From positions 1-64,000 of the forward strand of contig JAUSOD010000093.1 of the NCBI GenBank assembly GCA_030656215.1: a stretch of 64,000 nucleotides of DNA, in the 5' to 3' direction. The position numbers and the translations under genes are program-made. This DNA comes from Azoarcus sp. Lineage in GTDB: Bacteria; Pseudomonadota; Gammaproteobacteria; Burkholderiales; Rhodocyclaceae. Positions 31,296 to 40,864 of the stretch are shown here, in pieces. Position 1 is the stretch's first letter, and each line of letters begins with the position of its first letter. Under the pieces are notes generated by a model. The model was not told the DNA's origin. It searched no databases and saw only the letters and a list, made by a program, of their open reading frames with translations.

Positions 31296-34200
31296 ATGAG
31301 TGCGGTCGACATCGATGTGATGTGGGTGGTGGTCTGTGCCGGGCTGGTGTTCCTGATGCAGGCCGGGTTTCTGTGTCTTGAGTCCGGGCTGACGCGGAGC
31401 CGGAACGCAATCAATGTCGCGATCAAGAACGTGGTCGACTTCGCGATTGCGGTCGCGTTGTATTGGGGTTTCGGCTTTGCGCTGATGTTTGGCTCCTCGG
31501 CATTCGGGCTGGTGGGGGCCGACCGGTTCATGGTGCCGGTCGGGCATGGCAGCGTGAACTCGCTGGCGGCGTTCTTTCTGTTTCAGGCCATGTTCTGCTC
31601 GACGGCGGCCACCATCGTGTCCGGCGCGGTGGCGGAGCGGATGCGCTTCGCGGCCTACCTTGCGGTGGCGGCGATGGTGGGCGGGTTGATCTATCCGGTG
31701 TTCGGGCACTGGGCCTGGGGGGGCGCGCTTGGTGGCGAACGTGGCTGGCTGGGCGAGCTGGGTTTCGTCGATTTCGCCGGCTCGACGGTGGTCCATGGCG
31801 TGGGCGGCTGGGTGGCATTGGCCGGTGTGCTGATGATCGGTCCGCGCAGCGGCCGCTTCGACGCGGCCAACCGGGTGCAGCCGATTTCCGGCGGCAATCT
31901 GCCGCTGGCCATGCTCGGCGTCATGCTGCTGCTGTTTGGCTGGCTGGGCTTCAATGGCGGCAGTACGCTGGCGCTCGACGAGCGGGTGCCGGGCATTCTG
32001 GTCAACACCGTGCTGGCGGCGGTCGGCGGCATCCTGAGCGGACTCGCGCTGGGCTGGTATGTGCGTGGCTATGCCGACGTGATCCAGACCCTGAACGGTG
32101 CGATCGCCGGGCTGGTGGCGGTGACGGCAGGGGCGCATGTGCTGGGTGCGGGCAGTGCGATGGTGGTGGGCGGCGGTGGGGCGCTGGTGATGGTGCTGTG
32201 CCACGAGTGGCTGCTGAAACTGCGCATCGATGATGCCGTGGGGGCGGTTCCGGCACATCTTGCAGCAGGGATCTGGGGCACGCTGGCGGTCGCGCTGCTC
32301 GGCGATCTGGATGCGCTCGGGACCGGGCTGGGCCGCGGCGAACAGTTGCTGGTGCAGCTGCTCGGGGTGGCGTGCTGTGGGCTGTGGTCGTTCGGTGTTG
32401 CCTGGCTGTTGCTGCGCGGGCTGAACCGCATTCTTCCGTTGCGTGTATCCGCGGACGAGGAGCAGGTGGGCCTCAACGTGTCGGAGCACGGTGCGCGCAC
32501 GGAGTTGCTCGAACTCCTGCAGGCGATGGAGCTGCAGGAAAGAACCGGGCAGCTCTCGGTGCGGGTGCCGGTCGAACCCTTCACCGAGGTCGGGCAGATC
32601 GCGTCCGCCTACAACCGGATGATGGATGCGCTCGAACGCGCGGTGGGGCAAACCCGCGCCATCATCCGTGATGTGCGCGACGGCATCATTACCTTCGGCC
32701 GCGACGGGGTGCTGCGCAGCCTCAACCCCGGCGCGGAACAGCTGCTGGGGGTGCAGGCCGCCAACGCGGTGGGCATGCCGCTCGCCAATCTGCTTGGTGA
32801 TTCGCCGGTGCTCCCGGAGCGTCAGGTTGAGCGCCTGATGGGGCGTGGCGACAAGACCGAGCTGCGCATGCACCGCCGCGGCATGGAGCCTAAGGTGCTG
32901 GAGATTTCCGTGAGCGAGGGTCAGGTCGATGGCCAGCCGGTGTTTACCGGCCTGGTACGCGACGTGACCGAACGCCGCCAGATGTCCGACCAGCTGCAGC
33001 GTGAGCGCGATCTGGCCCAGGTCACGCTGGCGTCGATCGGCGACGGGGTGATCACCACCGACGATGCGGGCATGGTGCAGTACCTCAACCCGACCGCGGA
33101 GCGTCTGACCGGCTGGACGCTGGACGAAGCGAAGGGGCGCAATATTGCCACTATCTACCGCCTCACCGACGAGTTGAGCGGGCGTGAGCTCGACAATCCG
33201 GTACGCGTTGTGCTCGCCTCGGGGCGGGAGATCCGGGCGCTGGATCATGGTCTGCTGCAGCGCCGCGATGGCGAGCTGATTGCCGTACAGGATACGGCAG
33301 CCCCGATCCGCAGCCGGCTGGGCTATCTGATCGGGGTCGTGCTGGTGTGCCACGATGTCACCCTGACCCTGAACCTGACCCGCGAGCTCACCCGTCAGGC
33401 CAGCCACGATGCGCTGACCGGCATCCCCAACCGGCGCGAGTTCGAGCGCCGTCTGGCCGATCTACTGTGCCACGGGCTGGATCCGACCGCGACCCACATC
33501 GTGTGCTATCTCGATCTCGACCAGTTCAAGGTGGTCAATGACACTTGCGGACACGTGGCGGGTGACGAGTTGCTGCGCCAGGTCAGCACCCTGATGCGCG
33601 AGCGGATGCGTGCTTCCGACCTGCTCGCCCGCCTTGGTGGCGATGAGTTCGGGGTGATCTTCTTCAATTGCCCGGTGGACCGGGCGCTCGAAATGGCGGA
33701 AGGGTTTCGCGCGGCGATCCGCGATTACCGCTTCGGCTGGGAGGGTAAGTCGTTCTCGATCGGCGTCAGTATCGGGCTGGTGCCGGTGACCGAGGCTGAC
33801 CGCGACATGGGGCGGGTACTGTCGGCGGCCGATACCGCCTGCTACGCGGCCAAGGAGGGCGGGCGTAACCGGGTGCATCTGTATCGCCCGGACGACGACC
33901 AGCTGATGGAGCGCCACGGTCAGATGCAGTGGGTGTCGCGGCTGCACAGCGCGCTCGACGAGGACAGGCTGCGACTGTATGTGCAGCCCATCGTGCCGCT
34001 CATCCGCGGGGCGGCCATCCATTACGAGGTGCTGGTGCGGCTGGAGGAAAACGGGCGCCTGATCAGCCCGGGCAGCTTCATCCCCGCCGCCGAGCGTTAC
34101 AACCTGATGCCACGCATCGACGAGTGGGTGTTCCGCAATGTGCTGGCCTGGGTGGGCGACACCTACCGCAAGGAGGGCCGGATCGAAGGCACCTGGTGCA

Positions 34201-34688
34201 TCAATCTGTCGGGTAATTCGCTCAGCGACGAGCGTCTGCTGGCCGATATCCGAGCCGGGCTGGTGCGTGCAGCGTTACCGCCCGGTGCACTGTGTTTCGA
34301 GATCACCGAGAGTTCGGCGGTGGCCAATCTGTCGCGGGTGGTGAGCTTCATCGGCGAGGTGAAGAAGCTGGGCTGCGCTTTTGCGCTCGATGATTTCGGC
34401 AGCGGGCTGTCGTCGTTTGCCTACCTCAAGAATCTGCCGGTCGATTACCTCAAGATCGATGGCTCCTTCGTGCGCGATATCGCCACCGACCCGGCCGATC
34501 GGGCAATGGTGCAGGCGATCAATACCATCGGCCACACCATGGGGCTGGTCACGATCGCGGAGTTCGTCGAGGACGAAGCGATTCTCGACGTGTTGCGCGA
34601 AATCGGGGTGGACTACGCCCAGGGCTATCATCTGGGCATGCCGCGACCGCTGGTCGAGATGGGGCGGGTACGCATGATGCCGCGCTAA
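31296..34688 (+). CDS. Ammonium-transporter-domain sensor fused to PAS-PAS-GGDEF-EAL (c-di-GMP enzyme)
   Basis: 1130 residues. Residues 1 to about 395 form an Amt/Mep/Rh channel domain. The twin pore histidines (His167 in DFAGSTVVHG, His321 in AVPAHLAAG), the gate-type phenylalanines (FLFQAMF, WLGFNGGS) and the DFAG aspartate are kept. A HAMP-like linker (about 415-450) and two PAS domains (about 455-700) follow. The GGDEF motif (781-785) is intact and has an RxxD inhibitory site five residues before it. The EAL domain (about 880-1120) has EVL at 911-913, DDFGSG and LKIDGSF. Both cyclase and phosphodiesterase activity look possible. The ATG at 31296 has CGGGGTA upstream. Inferred role: membrane protein coupling ammonium to c-di-GMP turnover. 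Confidence 0.92.
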   Translation: MSAVDIDVMWVVVCAGLVFLMQAGFLCLESGLTRSRNAINVAIKNVVDFAIAVALYWGFGFALMFGSSAFGLVGADRFMVPVGHGSVNSLAAFFLFQAMFCSTAATIVSGAVAERMRFAAYLAVAAMVGGLIYPVFGHWAWGGALGGERGWLGELGFVDFAGSTVVHGVGGWVALAGVLMIGPRSGRFDAANRVQPISGGNLPLAMLGVMLLLFGWLGFNGGSTLALDERVPGILVNTVLAAVGGILSGLALGWYVRGYADVIQTLNGAIAGLVAVTAGAHVLGAGSAMVVGGGGALVMVLCHEWLLKLRIDDAVGAVPAHLAAGIWGTLAVALLGDLDALGTGLGRGEQLLVQLLGVACCGLWSFGVAWLLLRGLNRILPLRVSADEEQVGLNVSEHGARTELLELLQAMELQERTGQLSVRVPVEPFTEVGQIASAYNRMMDALERAVGQTRAIIRDVRDGIITFGRDGVLRSLNPGAEQLLGVQAANAVGMPLANLLGDSPVLPERQVERLMGRGDKTELRMHRRGMEPKVLEISVSEGQVDGQPVFTGLVRDVTERRQMSDQLQRERDLAQVTLASIGDGVITTDDAGMVQYLNPTAERLTGWTLDEAKGRNIATIYRLTDELSGRELDNPVRVVLASGREIRALDHGLLQRRDGELIAVQDTAAPIRSRLGYLIGVVLVCHDVTLTLNLTRELTRQASHDALTGIPNRREFERRLADLLCHGLDPTATHIVCYLDLDQFKVVNDTCGHVAGDELLRQVSTLMRERMRASDLLARLGGDEFGVIFFNCPVDRALEMAEGFRAAIRDYRFGWEGKSFSIGVSIGLVPVTEADRDMGRVLSAADTACYAAKEGGRNRVHLYRPDDDQLMERHGQMQWVSRLHSALDEDRLRLYVQPIVPLIRGAAIHYEVLVRLEENGRLISPGSFIPAAERYNLMPRIDEWVFRNVLAWVGDTYRKEGRIEGTWCINLSGNSLSDERLLADIRAGLVRAALPPGALCFEITESSAVANLSRVVSFIGEVKKLGCAFALDDFGSGLSSFAYLKNLPVDYLKIDGSFVRDIATDPADRAMVQAINTIGHTMGLVTIAEFVEDEAILDVLREIGVDYAQGYHLGMPRPLVEMGRVRMMPR

Positions 34689-34804
34689 GTGCGGGGGTGC
34701 TGCCCGGGCGCTTATCCCGGCCTGCCGCTTCGCCCCGGCTCCGGTCATAATGCCGCCCTTGAGCCACGCGCTGCGTGAGCGCGCAATTTCGACGAGGATG
34801 TTTC

Positions 34805-36184
34805 ATGGGCAAGGCGGCAGTGGTGGCGGGTGTGATCGGGGTGGCGGCTGTGGCCGTGGTCGGTGGCAGCTATGTGGTCGGCGGTCACATCGAGTCCGGC
34901 TTCAAGGACAACGTGGCGGCAATGAACAGCGGCGGGCTCGAGGTGCGGATCATCGACTACCGGCGCGGCCTGTTCGGTGCCGAAGCGCAAACCATGTGGA
35001 CCCTTGCCGATGGCGAGGAGTCGATCGATTTCAGCGTCAATCACCACATCGACCATGGTCCGCTGCCGGCCGGAAAGGCGGCCGAGGTCCGCTCGGTGCT
35101 GGTGCTGCCCCGGGACTATGCCGATACGGTCGGTGCCGCCCTCCAGGGACGCGCTCCGCTGGAGGTGCAAACCCTGGTTGGATGGAGCGGTGAGCTGCTG
35201 CACCGGATCTCTTCGCCGGACTACAAGGGCAAGGTCGGGGACGATCTCGATATGGCGTGGGGCGGGATCCGTGGCGAGCTCACGGTGAGTGCCGACGGGC
35301 TGCGCGCACAAGGCAGCATCGAGGCCCCGGCGCTTGATGTCAGGGATCCGGACGGGAGTGCGCTGGTGATGGAGCGCATGGTGCTCACGCTGGATTCGGT
35401 CCGCCCGCAGCCTTATCGGTTCTGGACCGGGCCGTCGTCGATCACGCTGGAGCGCGCCGCGTTCAGCGTGGGCGGAGAGGCGATGTTTGAAGTCAACGCG
35501 CTGCGGATCGGGTCGATGGCGTCGCTCGATGGCGATGTGGTGAACCTGAGCGTCGATTTTGGTGCCGCACAGGCGGTCGGTGGCGGCGAAACGATAGAGG
35601 ATCTGAGCCTTGCGCTTGCGCTCGAGCGGATCGATGCGGGCGCGCTCGATGCGATTGCCCGGATTGCGGAGGAGGTCGGCAACGCCCCGGGAGGCCAGGA
35701 GGCTCAACAGGCGCGACTGATGGGGGGGCTGCTGGAACAGCTGCCGGTGCTGCTGAGCCGTTCGCCGGCGATCGAGGTGAAAAAGGTGGGGGCACGGCTG
35801 GCCGAAGGTGCTGCCGAATTTGGTGCCCGCGTCGCCTACACCAGTCAGGGAGAAGCGGGCGGCATCAACCCCGCCCGTGATCTGGCGGGCAATCTGCACT
35901 TGAGCCTGCCCAGGGCGCTTCTGCTGCGGCTGGTCGACATGCAGGAGCGTCAGACCATCCTCGACTACGTGGAGGAGATGGAGATCGAGGCCGAGGAGCA
36001 GGAAATCGAGGATGCGGTTCGTGCCGCGGTCACGGAGCGCATCGCCGGCATGACCGGCGATGGTCTGTTGCAGGAGAAGGATGGTGTGCTGACGACAGCC
36101 ATGAGCTACAAGGACGGCGGGTTCGAGGTCAATGGCCGGGCGCTTCAGCCGGGCGAACTCCGTGCGCTGGGCTTGCCGTTCTGA
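34805..36184 (+). CDS. YdgA-like DUF945 protein
   Basis: 459-residue envelope protein of the DUF945/YdgA family, function unknown. An N-terminal signal-anchor (MGKAAVVAGVIGVAAVAVVGGSYVVGG) is followed by the family pattern IESGFKDNVAAMNSGGLEVRIIDYRRGLFGAEAQT and a long mixed domain with an acidic, probably helical segment near the end (MEIEAEEQEIEDAV). The start at 34805 has GAGGATG upstream. A CATAAT element lies about 55 bases before the ATG. It is likely transcribed alone. Confidence 0.8.
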   Translation: MGKAAVVAGVIGVAAVAVVGGSYVVGGHIESGFKDNVAAMNSGGLEVRIIDYRRGLFGAEAQTMWTLADGEESIDFSVNHHIDHGPLPAGKAAEVRSVLVLPRDYADTVGAALQGRAPLEVQTLVGWSGELLHRISSPDYKGKVGDDLDMAWGGIRGELTVSADGLRAQGSIEAPALDVRDPDGSALVMERMVLTLDSVRPQPYRFWTGPSSITLERAAFSVGGEAMFEVNALRIGSMASLDGDVVNLSVDFGAAQAVGGGETIEDLSLALALERIDAGALDAIARIAEEVGNAPGGQEAQQARLMGGLLEQLPVLLSRSPAIEVKKVGARLAEGAAEFGARVAYTSQGEAGGINPARDLAGNLHLSLPRALLLRLVDMQERQTILDYVEEMEIEAEEQEIEDAVRAAVTERIAGMTGDGLLQEKDGVLTTAMSYKDGGFEVNGRALQPGELRALGLPF

Positions 36185-36283
36185 TTGTGGTGGTGTGCGG
36201 ACGGATGACGGAGACCGTGTCACCTGCTCCGCGTCCGCCGCTATGCTTGCAGCCCGGCGTTTGCCGGTTCAACGTCCCTCCGT

Positions 36284-36754
36284 TCAGGGGGCTTTCGGAT
36301 AACCGACGTCGTCGAGCAGGCGGCCCCATGCGTTCGCCTCGAAACCCTTGTACGGCGTATTGCCTACACTCAGGGTGGGTACGGTCTCGGGAGAGCCGAG
36401 GCGCTGGCGATAGCGGGCCAGATCTTCGGCGGTAGCCAGCTTCGATTCGGTGAAGGGAATGCCGCGCGCACCCAGCAGGGCGCGCGCGGTGTCACACAAC
36501 TCGCCGCAATTGTCCGAGGTGTACAGCGTGACCGGAAAGTCTTCGGTGAGCTTGCGCAAGGTGTAGGGCAGCGTGGCGTCCGGCGGCGGGGCAGCGTAAC
36601 GCTTTTCCTCCAGGGCTCTTACCGTGGACGGGGGTGGTCGGTCCGAGAAATTGACCTGCCCGCGCTCGTCCACCCATTGGTAGGTGGTTTGCGCCAGCGC
36701 ACCGGCAGTGAGGCCGAAGGCAAGTAGCGGGACGAGCAGGGCAGGTCGGATCAT
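36284..36754 (-). CDS. Periplasmic DUF4124-glutaredoxin-like protein
   Basis: 156 residues. The signal peptide is cut after LTAGALA. Next comes a short DUF4124 segment (TTYQWVDERGQVNFSDRPPP, about 24-43) and a thioredoxin/glutaredoxin fold (about 70-150: PVTLYTSDNCGELCDTARALLGARGIPFTESK, then TVPTLSVG). The active site reads C-G-E-L-C, with three residues between the cysteines instead of the usual two. The ATG overlaps the prlC stop (ATGA), but transcription runs prlC then this gene. Redox function is likely; the partner is unknown. Confidence 0.82.
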   Translation of the reverse strand: MIRPALLVPLLAFGLTAGALAQTTYQWVDERGQVNFSDRPPPSTVRALEEKRYAAPPPDATLPYTLRKLTEDFPVTLYTSDNCGELCDTARALLGARGIPFTESKLATAEDLARYRQRLGSPETVPTLSVGNTPYKGFEANAWGRLLDDVGYPKAP

Positions 36755-38856
36755 GCAGTCACCATTCCGTTGTGTCGCAGCAGGGCATCCACCCGCGGTT
36801 CGCGCCCGCGGAATGCCTTGAACGACTCCAGCGCGGGGCGGCTACCGCCGACGGCGAGAATCTCGCGCCAGAAGCGGGCGCCAGTCTCGGCGTCGAGCAG
36901 GCTGCCCTTCCCGGCGCCGGCTTCCTCGAAGGCCTCGAAGGCGTCGGCCGACAGCACCTCGGCCCACTTGTAACTGTAGTACCCGGCGGCATAGCCACCG
37001 GCAAAAATGTGCGAAAAGCTGTGCGGAAAACGATGCCAGGCGGGCGGGATCAGCACCGCAACCTCAGCCCGTACCTCGGCAAGCAATTCCAGCAGCTTGG
37101 CTATCGGTACCCGTGCATCGTCGCCGCAGCCCTCGGGCGCAAGTTCGCCGTGCAGACGCAGGTCGAACATCGAAAACTCGAGCTGGCGCACGGTCTGCAT
37201 GCCGCTCTGGAAGTTCTTCGCCGCGATCATCTTGTCGTACAGCGCGCGCGGCAGGGGTTCGCCGGTCGTCACATGGGCGGTCATGCCGCACAGCACGTCC
37301 CATTCCCAGCAGAAGTTTTCCATGAACTGGCTCGGCAGTTCTACCGCATCCCACTCCACGCCGTGGATGCCGGAAACCGCCAGTTCGTCTACCTGCGTCA
37401 GCAAATGGTGCAAACCGTGACCGGCTTCGTGGAACAGGGTGAGCACGTTGTCGTGGCTGAAGGTCGCCGGTTTGTCGCCGACCGGGCCGGGGAAGTTGCA
37501 AACCAGGTAGGCGACCGGCGTGGTGCTGCCCTGCGTGCCGCGATGGCGGCTGCGGGCGGAATCCATCCATGCCCCACCACTTTTGGTTTCGCGCGCATGC
37601 AGGTCGAGGTAGAAGTGGCCGACCAGTTCGCCCTCTTTCTCGATGCGGAAAAAGCGGGTGTCCGGATCCCAGCTCGGGGCCTCTTCGGGCAGGATATCCA
37701 CGCCGTAAAGGGCTCGAATCACGCCGAACAGGCCGTCGAGCACCTTGGGTTCGGGGAAGTACTGTTTCACTTCCTGGTCCGAGTACGCGTAGCGCGCCTC
37801 GCGCAGCTTTTCGGCAGCGTAGGAGACGTCCCATGGTTGCAAGTCGGTGATTCCGAGTTCGCTGCCGGCGAAGGCCCGCAGCTCTTCAAGATCGCGTTCG
37901 GCGAAAGGCTTGGCCTTGGCCGCCAGTTCTTGCAAGAAGCCGAGCACCTGCTCGGGCGTGTCCGCCATCTTGGGAACCAGCGAGACCTCGGCAAAATTGC
38001 GATACCCGAGCAGTTTCGACTCTTCGTCGCGCAGCGCGAGAATGCGGCCGATCAGCGGGCCATTGTCCCACTCCGGCTTGCCCAGCTCCGAGGCGCGGGT
38101 GGCGTAGGCGCGGTACATGCGTTCGCGCAGCGCACGGTTGTCAGCGTACTGCATGACGGGCAGATAGGCGGGCATCTGCAGGGTGAACTTCCAGCCCGGT
38201 TTGCCGTCCTTTTCGGCCGCAGCCCGTGCCGATGCGCAGGCGTCTTCGGGGATGCCGGCAAGGTCTGCTTCATCGGTGATCCATTCGGCGTGGGCGTTGG
38301 TGGCGTCGAGGATATTCTCGGAAAACTTGGCGCCAAGCTGCGACAGCTGCTCCTGAATGGCCTGAAAGCGCGGCTTGAGCTCGTCTGCCAATTCGGCGCC
38401 CGACAGGCGGAAATCTCGCACCTCGTGGTCGAGGATGCGCTGGCGGGTCGGCGACAGGGGGGCGTATTCGGGGCCGTCGTGCAGCGCCTTGTACTTCTGG
38501 AACAGAGCGAGGTTGTGCCCGAGTTCGGCATAAAAGCGTGACACCTCGGGCAACATGGCGTTGTAGGCCTCGCGCCATTCGGGTACGTCCATGACGCTGT
38601 GCATGTGGCCGACCACGCCCCAGGCGCGTCCGACCCGCTCGCCGCATTCGGTCATCGGCACCACGAAGCTGTCCCAGGTCGGCAGGGCGGTATCCGAGGT
38701 GAGCTGTTGGATCAGGGTCTGGTACTCGGCCAGCAGTTGCCGCATCGCCGGGGTGACATGCGCCGGGCGAATATCGTTGAAACGCGGCAGGCCCGAGAAG
38801 TCGAGCAGCGGGTTGGCAGTGGCGTCGATCGTGGTGTCAGAAGTAGTTTCTTGCAT
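36751..38856 (-). CDS. prlC: Oligopeptidase A PrlC (M3 metallopeptidase)
   Basis: Cytosolic zinc oligopeptidase that degrades signal peptides and short peptides. The 701 residues are of normal family length. The zinc motif HEAGH is at 476-480 (LTLFHEAGHGLHHLL), followed by the third-ligand helix GVEWDAVELPSQFMENF. N-terminal ANPLLDFSGLPRFNDIRPAHVTPAM is typical. It is transcribed ahead of the DUF4124-glutaredoxin gene with a four-base overlap; a terminator upstream isolates it from the DUF2189 gene. Confidence 0.95.
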   Translation of the reverse strand: MQETTSDTTIDATANPLLDFSGLPRFNDIRPAHVTPAMRQLLAEYQTLIQQLTSDTALPTWDSFVVPMTECGERVGRAWGVVGHMHSVMDVPEWREAYNAMLPEVSRFYAELGHNLALFQKYKALHDGPEYAPLSPTRQRILDHEVRDFRLSGAELADELKPRFQAIQEQLSQLGAKFSENILDATNAHAEWITDEADLAGIPEDACASARAAAEKDGKPGWKFTLQMPAYLPVMQYADNRALRERMYRAYATRASELGKPEWDNGPLIGRILALRDEESKLLGYRNFAEVSLVPKMADTPEQVLGFLQELAAKAKPFAERDLEELRAFAGSELGITDLQPWDVSYAAEKLREARYAYSDQEVKQYFPEPKVLDGLFGVIRALYGVDILPEEAPSWDPDTRFFRIEKEGELVGHFYLDLHARETKSGGAWMDSARSRHRGTQGSTTPVAYLVCNFPGPVGDKPATFSHDNVLTLFHEAGHGLHHLLTQVDELAVSGIHGVEWDAVELPSQFMENFCWEWDVLCGMTAHVTTGEPLPRALYDKMIAAKNFQSGMQTVRQLEFSMFDLRLHGELAPEGCGDDARVPIAKLLELLAEVRAEVAVLIPPAWHRFPHSFSHIFAGGYAAGYYSYKWAEVLSADAFEAFEEAGAGKGSLLDAETGARFWREILAVGGSRPALESFKAFRGREPRVDALLRHNGMVTA

Positions 38857-38902
38857 GATGTCCGGGTCGGGTGAAGGCCAGCGATGGCCTTATTGTGCAG
38901 CA

Positions 38903-38935
38903 AAAATACGAAAGGGCGCCGCTATCGGCGCCCTT
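38903..38935 (-). terminator. Terminator after the DUF2189 gene
   Basis: Perfect 9-bp stem (38912-38920 with 38927-38935), 6-base loop, then on the minus strand a T-rich tail (TTTCGTATTTTTG-like). It follows the DUF2189 stop by about 19 bases. Confidence 0.8.
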
Positions 38936-38953
38936 GACGGAATTGATCGCGGC

Positions 38954-39730
38954 TCAGGATTCGATCAGGTCCCGGTAGGCGTGCCAGGTGGCATGGCCGA
39001 GCAGCGGTAGCAGCACCACCATGCCTATCATCATCGTCGCAAAGCCGATGCCGATCAGCGCCACGATCAGTGCGGCCCACACCGCCATCGCACCGAGGTT
39101 TGCACCGACGGCGCGCATGCTGGTCATCGCTGCGGTGATGTTGTCGGTATCGCGATCCATCACCATCGGAATGGAAATTGCGGCAAGCGAGAACACCACC
39201 GCAGCCAGCGCACCGCCGACCACCAGATAGGCGACGACGAAGTGGGTGTAGTCGCCGGACAGGAAGACCTGGCTGAACAGGTTCGACAGTTCCGGCACAT
39301 TGCCCGGGTAGAACAGCGCGAACATGATCGCGGAGATGCGCTCCCATCCGATCAGCGTGATGGCGAGGAACAGGCCGAAATACATCAGTCCGTCGCCGTG
39401 TTCGCGCAGGCCCTTGAGCGAGTCGGCGAGCGATGCGGATTGCCCTCGCTCGTGGCGACGCGAGATCTCGTAGAGTCCGGCCGCCGCAAGGGGGCCAACG
39501 AGGAAGAACCCCGAGATTGCCGCGATGAACAGGTAAGGCTTGTCTGCTGCAAAGGCGAGTATCAGATACCCAAGAGCCGCAAAGAATGCGCCGTAGGCCA
39601 GACTGGCGCCCAGGTTCTCGCGCATGTCGCTCCAGCCCCGGCTGAGCCACTGCATTGGGCGCGAGGCCCCGACATGGCGGACGTGGGGCAGGTTGAAGTG
39701 CTGATCCAGCGGGTGAAATGATTTGTCCAT
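38954..39730 (-). CDS. DUF2189 multi-spanning membrane protein
   Basis: 258 residues with about six hydrophobic helices. The family motifs are VRHVGASRPMQWLSRGWSDMRENLGASLAYGAFF and the C-terminal MVVLLPLLGHATWHAYRDLIE. The start at 39730 has TGGAGG upstream. It is followed by its own terminator, so it is probably monocistronic. The function is unknown; the family is typical of beta- and alphaproteobacteria. Confidence 0.85.
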   Translation of the reverse strand: MDKSFHPLDQHFNLPHVRHVGASRPMQWLSRGWSDMRENLGASLAYGAFFAALGYLILAFAADKPYLFIAAISGFFLVGPLAAAGLYEISRRHERGQSASLADSLKGLREHGDGLMYFGLFLAITLIGWERISAIMFALFYPGNVPELSNLFSQVFLSGDYTHFVVAYLVVGGALAAVVFSLAAISIPMVMDRDTDNITAAMTSMRAVGANLGAMAVWAALIVALIGIGFATMMIGMVVLLPLLGHATWHAYRDLIES

Positions 39731-39869
39731 GGCAACCTCCATTGGCAGGAAAAATCGCCGGATGGCTCCGTCATTGGCACGGAACCGCTCCGGGCTGCCG
39801 ATTTGAGCGCCATGGAACGACAAAGTTCGCGAATATGAGCTGTCATGGGAGCGCCAGACAGCGGCACGC

Positions 39870-40805
39870 TCAGTCCAGTTGCAGTCCGGTCAGCCGGGCG
39901 TAGGCCTCGCGGTACTTGGCCGCGGTGTGCTCGATGACATCGGCAGGCAGTGTCGGCCCCGGTGCCTTCTTGTTCCAGTCCAGCGTCTCGAGATAGTCGC
40001 GCACGTACTGCTTGTCGTAGGACGGCGGGCTGATACCCTCGCGGTAGCTGTCGGCGGGCCAGAAGCGGGATGAATCGGGCGTCAGCGCCTCGTCGATCAG
40101 ATGCAGGGTGCCGCTGGCATCGATGCCGAACTCGAACTTGGTGTCGGCGATGATGATGCCGCGCCCGGCTGCATAGTCGGCGGCCTCGGTGTAGAGCGCA
40201 ATCGCAGCCTGGCGTGCTTCTTCGGCCAGACCCGCGCCGGTCTTGCCGGTACCGGCAAGTGCGTCGGCCAGCACGGCGTCGCAATGGGCCTGGGCCTGGG
40301 CGAAGGAGATGTTTTCGTCGTGATCGCCCATTTCGGCCTTGGACGCCGGGGTGAAGATCGGCGCCGGCAGTTTTGCCGCCTGCTTCAGACCGGTCGGCAG
40401 GGCGATGCCGCAAATCGCACCGGTTTCCTGGTAGTCCTTCCACCCCGAGCCGATCACGTAGCCACGGACCACGGCCTCGATCGGCAGCGGCTTGAGGCGC
40501 TTCACCACCAGCGCCCGCCCGCGTACCTGGTGGCGCTCGTCGGCGGCGACCACGGTCTCGGGGTCGATGCCGGTGAGCTGGTTGGGGACGACATGGCCGA
40601 GCCGTTCGAACCAGAAGTTGGCCATCGCAACCAGTACGCGGCCCTTGTCCGGAATCGGGTTGGGCAGGATCACGTCGAAAGCCGACAGACGGTCACTGGT
40701 GACGATCAGCAGCTTGTCGGCATCGACTGCGTAGATGTCACGGACTTTGCCACGGCCGAGCAGCGGCAGGCTCTTGATGGTGGATTCGAAAAGCGGGGTG
40801 GTCAC
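39870..40805 (-). CDS. purC: SAICAR synthetase PurC
   Basis: Joins aspartate to CAIR in purine synthesis. The 311 residues are of the longer type found in betaproteobacteria and yeast. Motifs: [59 protein letters not shown] and TKFEFGID. It is 59 bases after the DUF3422 gene and could be co-transcribed with it; this purine gene is separate from purH-purD. Confidence 0.95.
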   Translation of the reverse strand: MTTPLFESTIKSLPLLGRGKVRDIYAVDADKLLIVTSDRLSAFDVILPNPIPDKGRVLVAMANFWFERLGHVVPNQLTGIDPETVVAADERHQVRGRALVVKRLKPLPIEAVVRGYVIGSGWKDYQETGAICGIALPTGLKQAAKLPAPIFTPASKAEMGDHDENISFAQAQAHCDAVLADALAGTGKTGAGLAEEARQAAIALYTEAADYAAGRGIIIADTKFEFGIDASGTLHLIDEALTPDSSRFWPADSYREGISPPSYDKQYVRDYLETLDWNKKAPGPTLPADVIEHTAAKYREAYARLTGLQLD

Positions 40806-40864
40806 GGATGGGTTCCCGGTCAGAACATAAAGAACGGATTATAGGTGAGCCTTGCCGGCTGCAC

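Noticed and set aside
31188-33407. 739-codon open frame on the minus strand opposite the Amt fusion
   Set aside because: Antisense to the Amt and PAS domains; His/Gln/Arg-rich translation with no recognisable fold.
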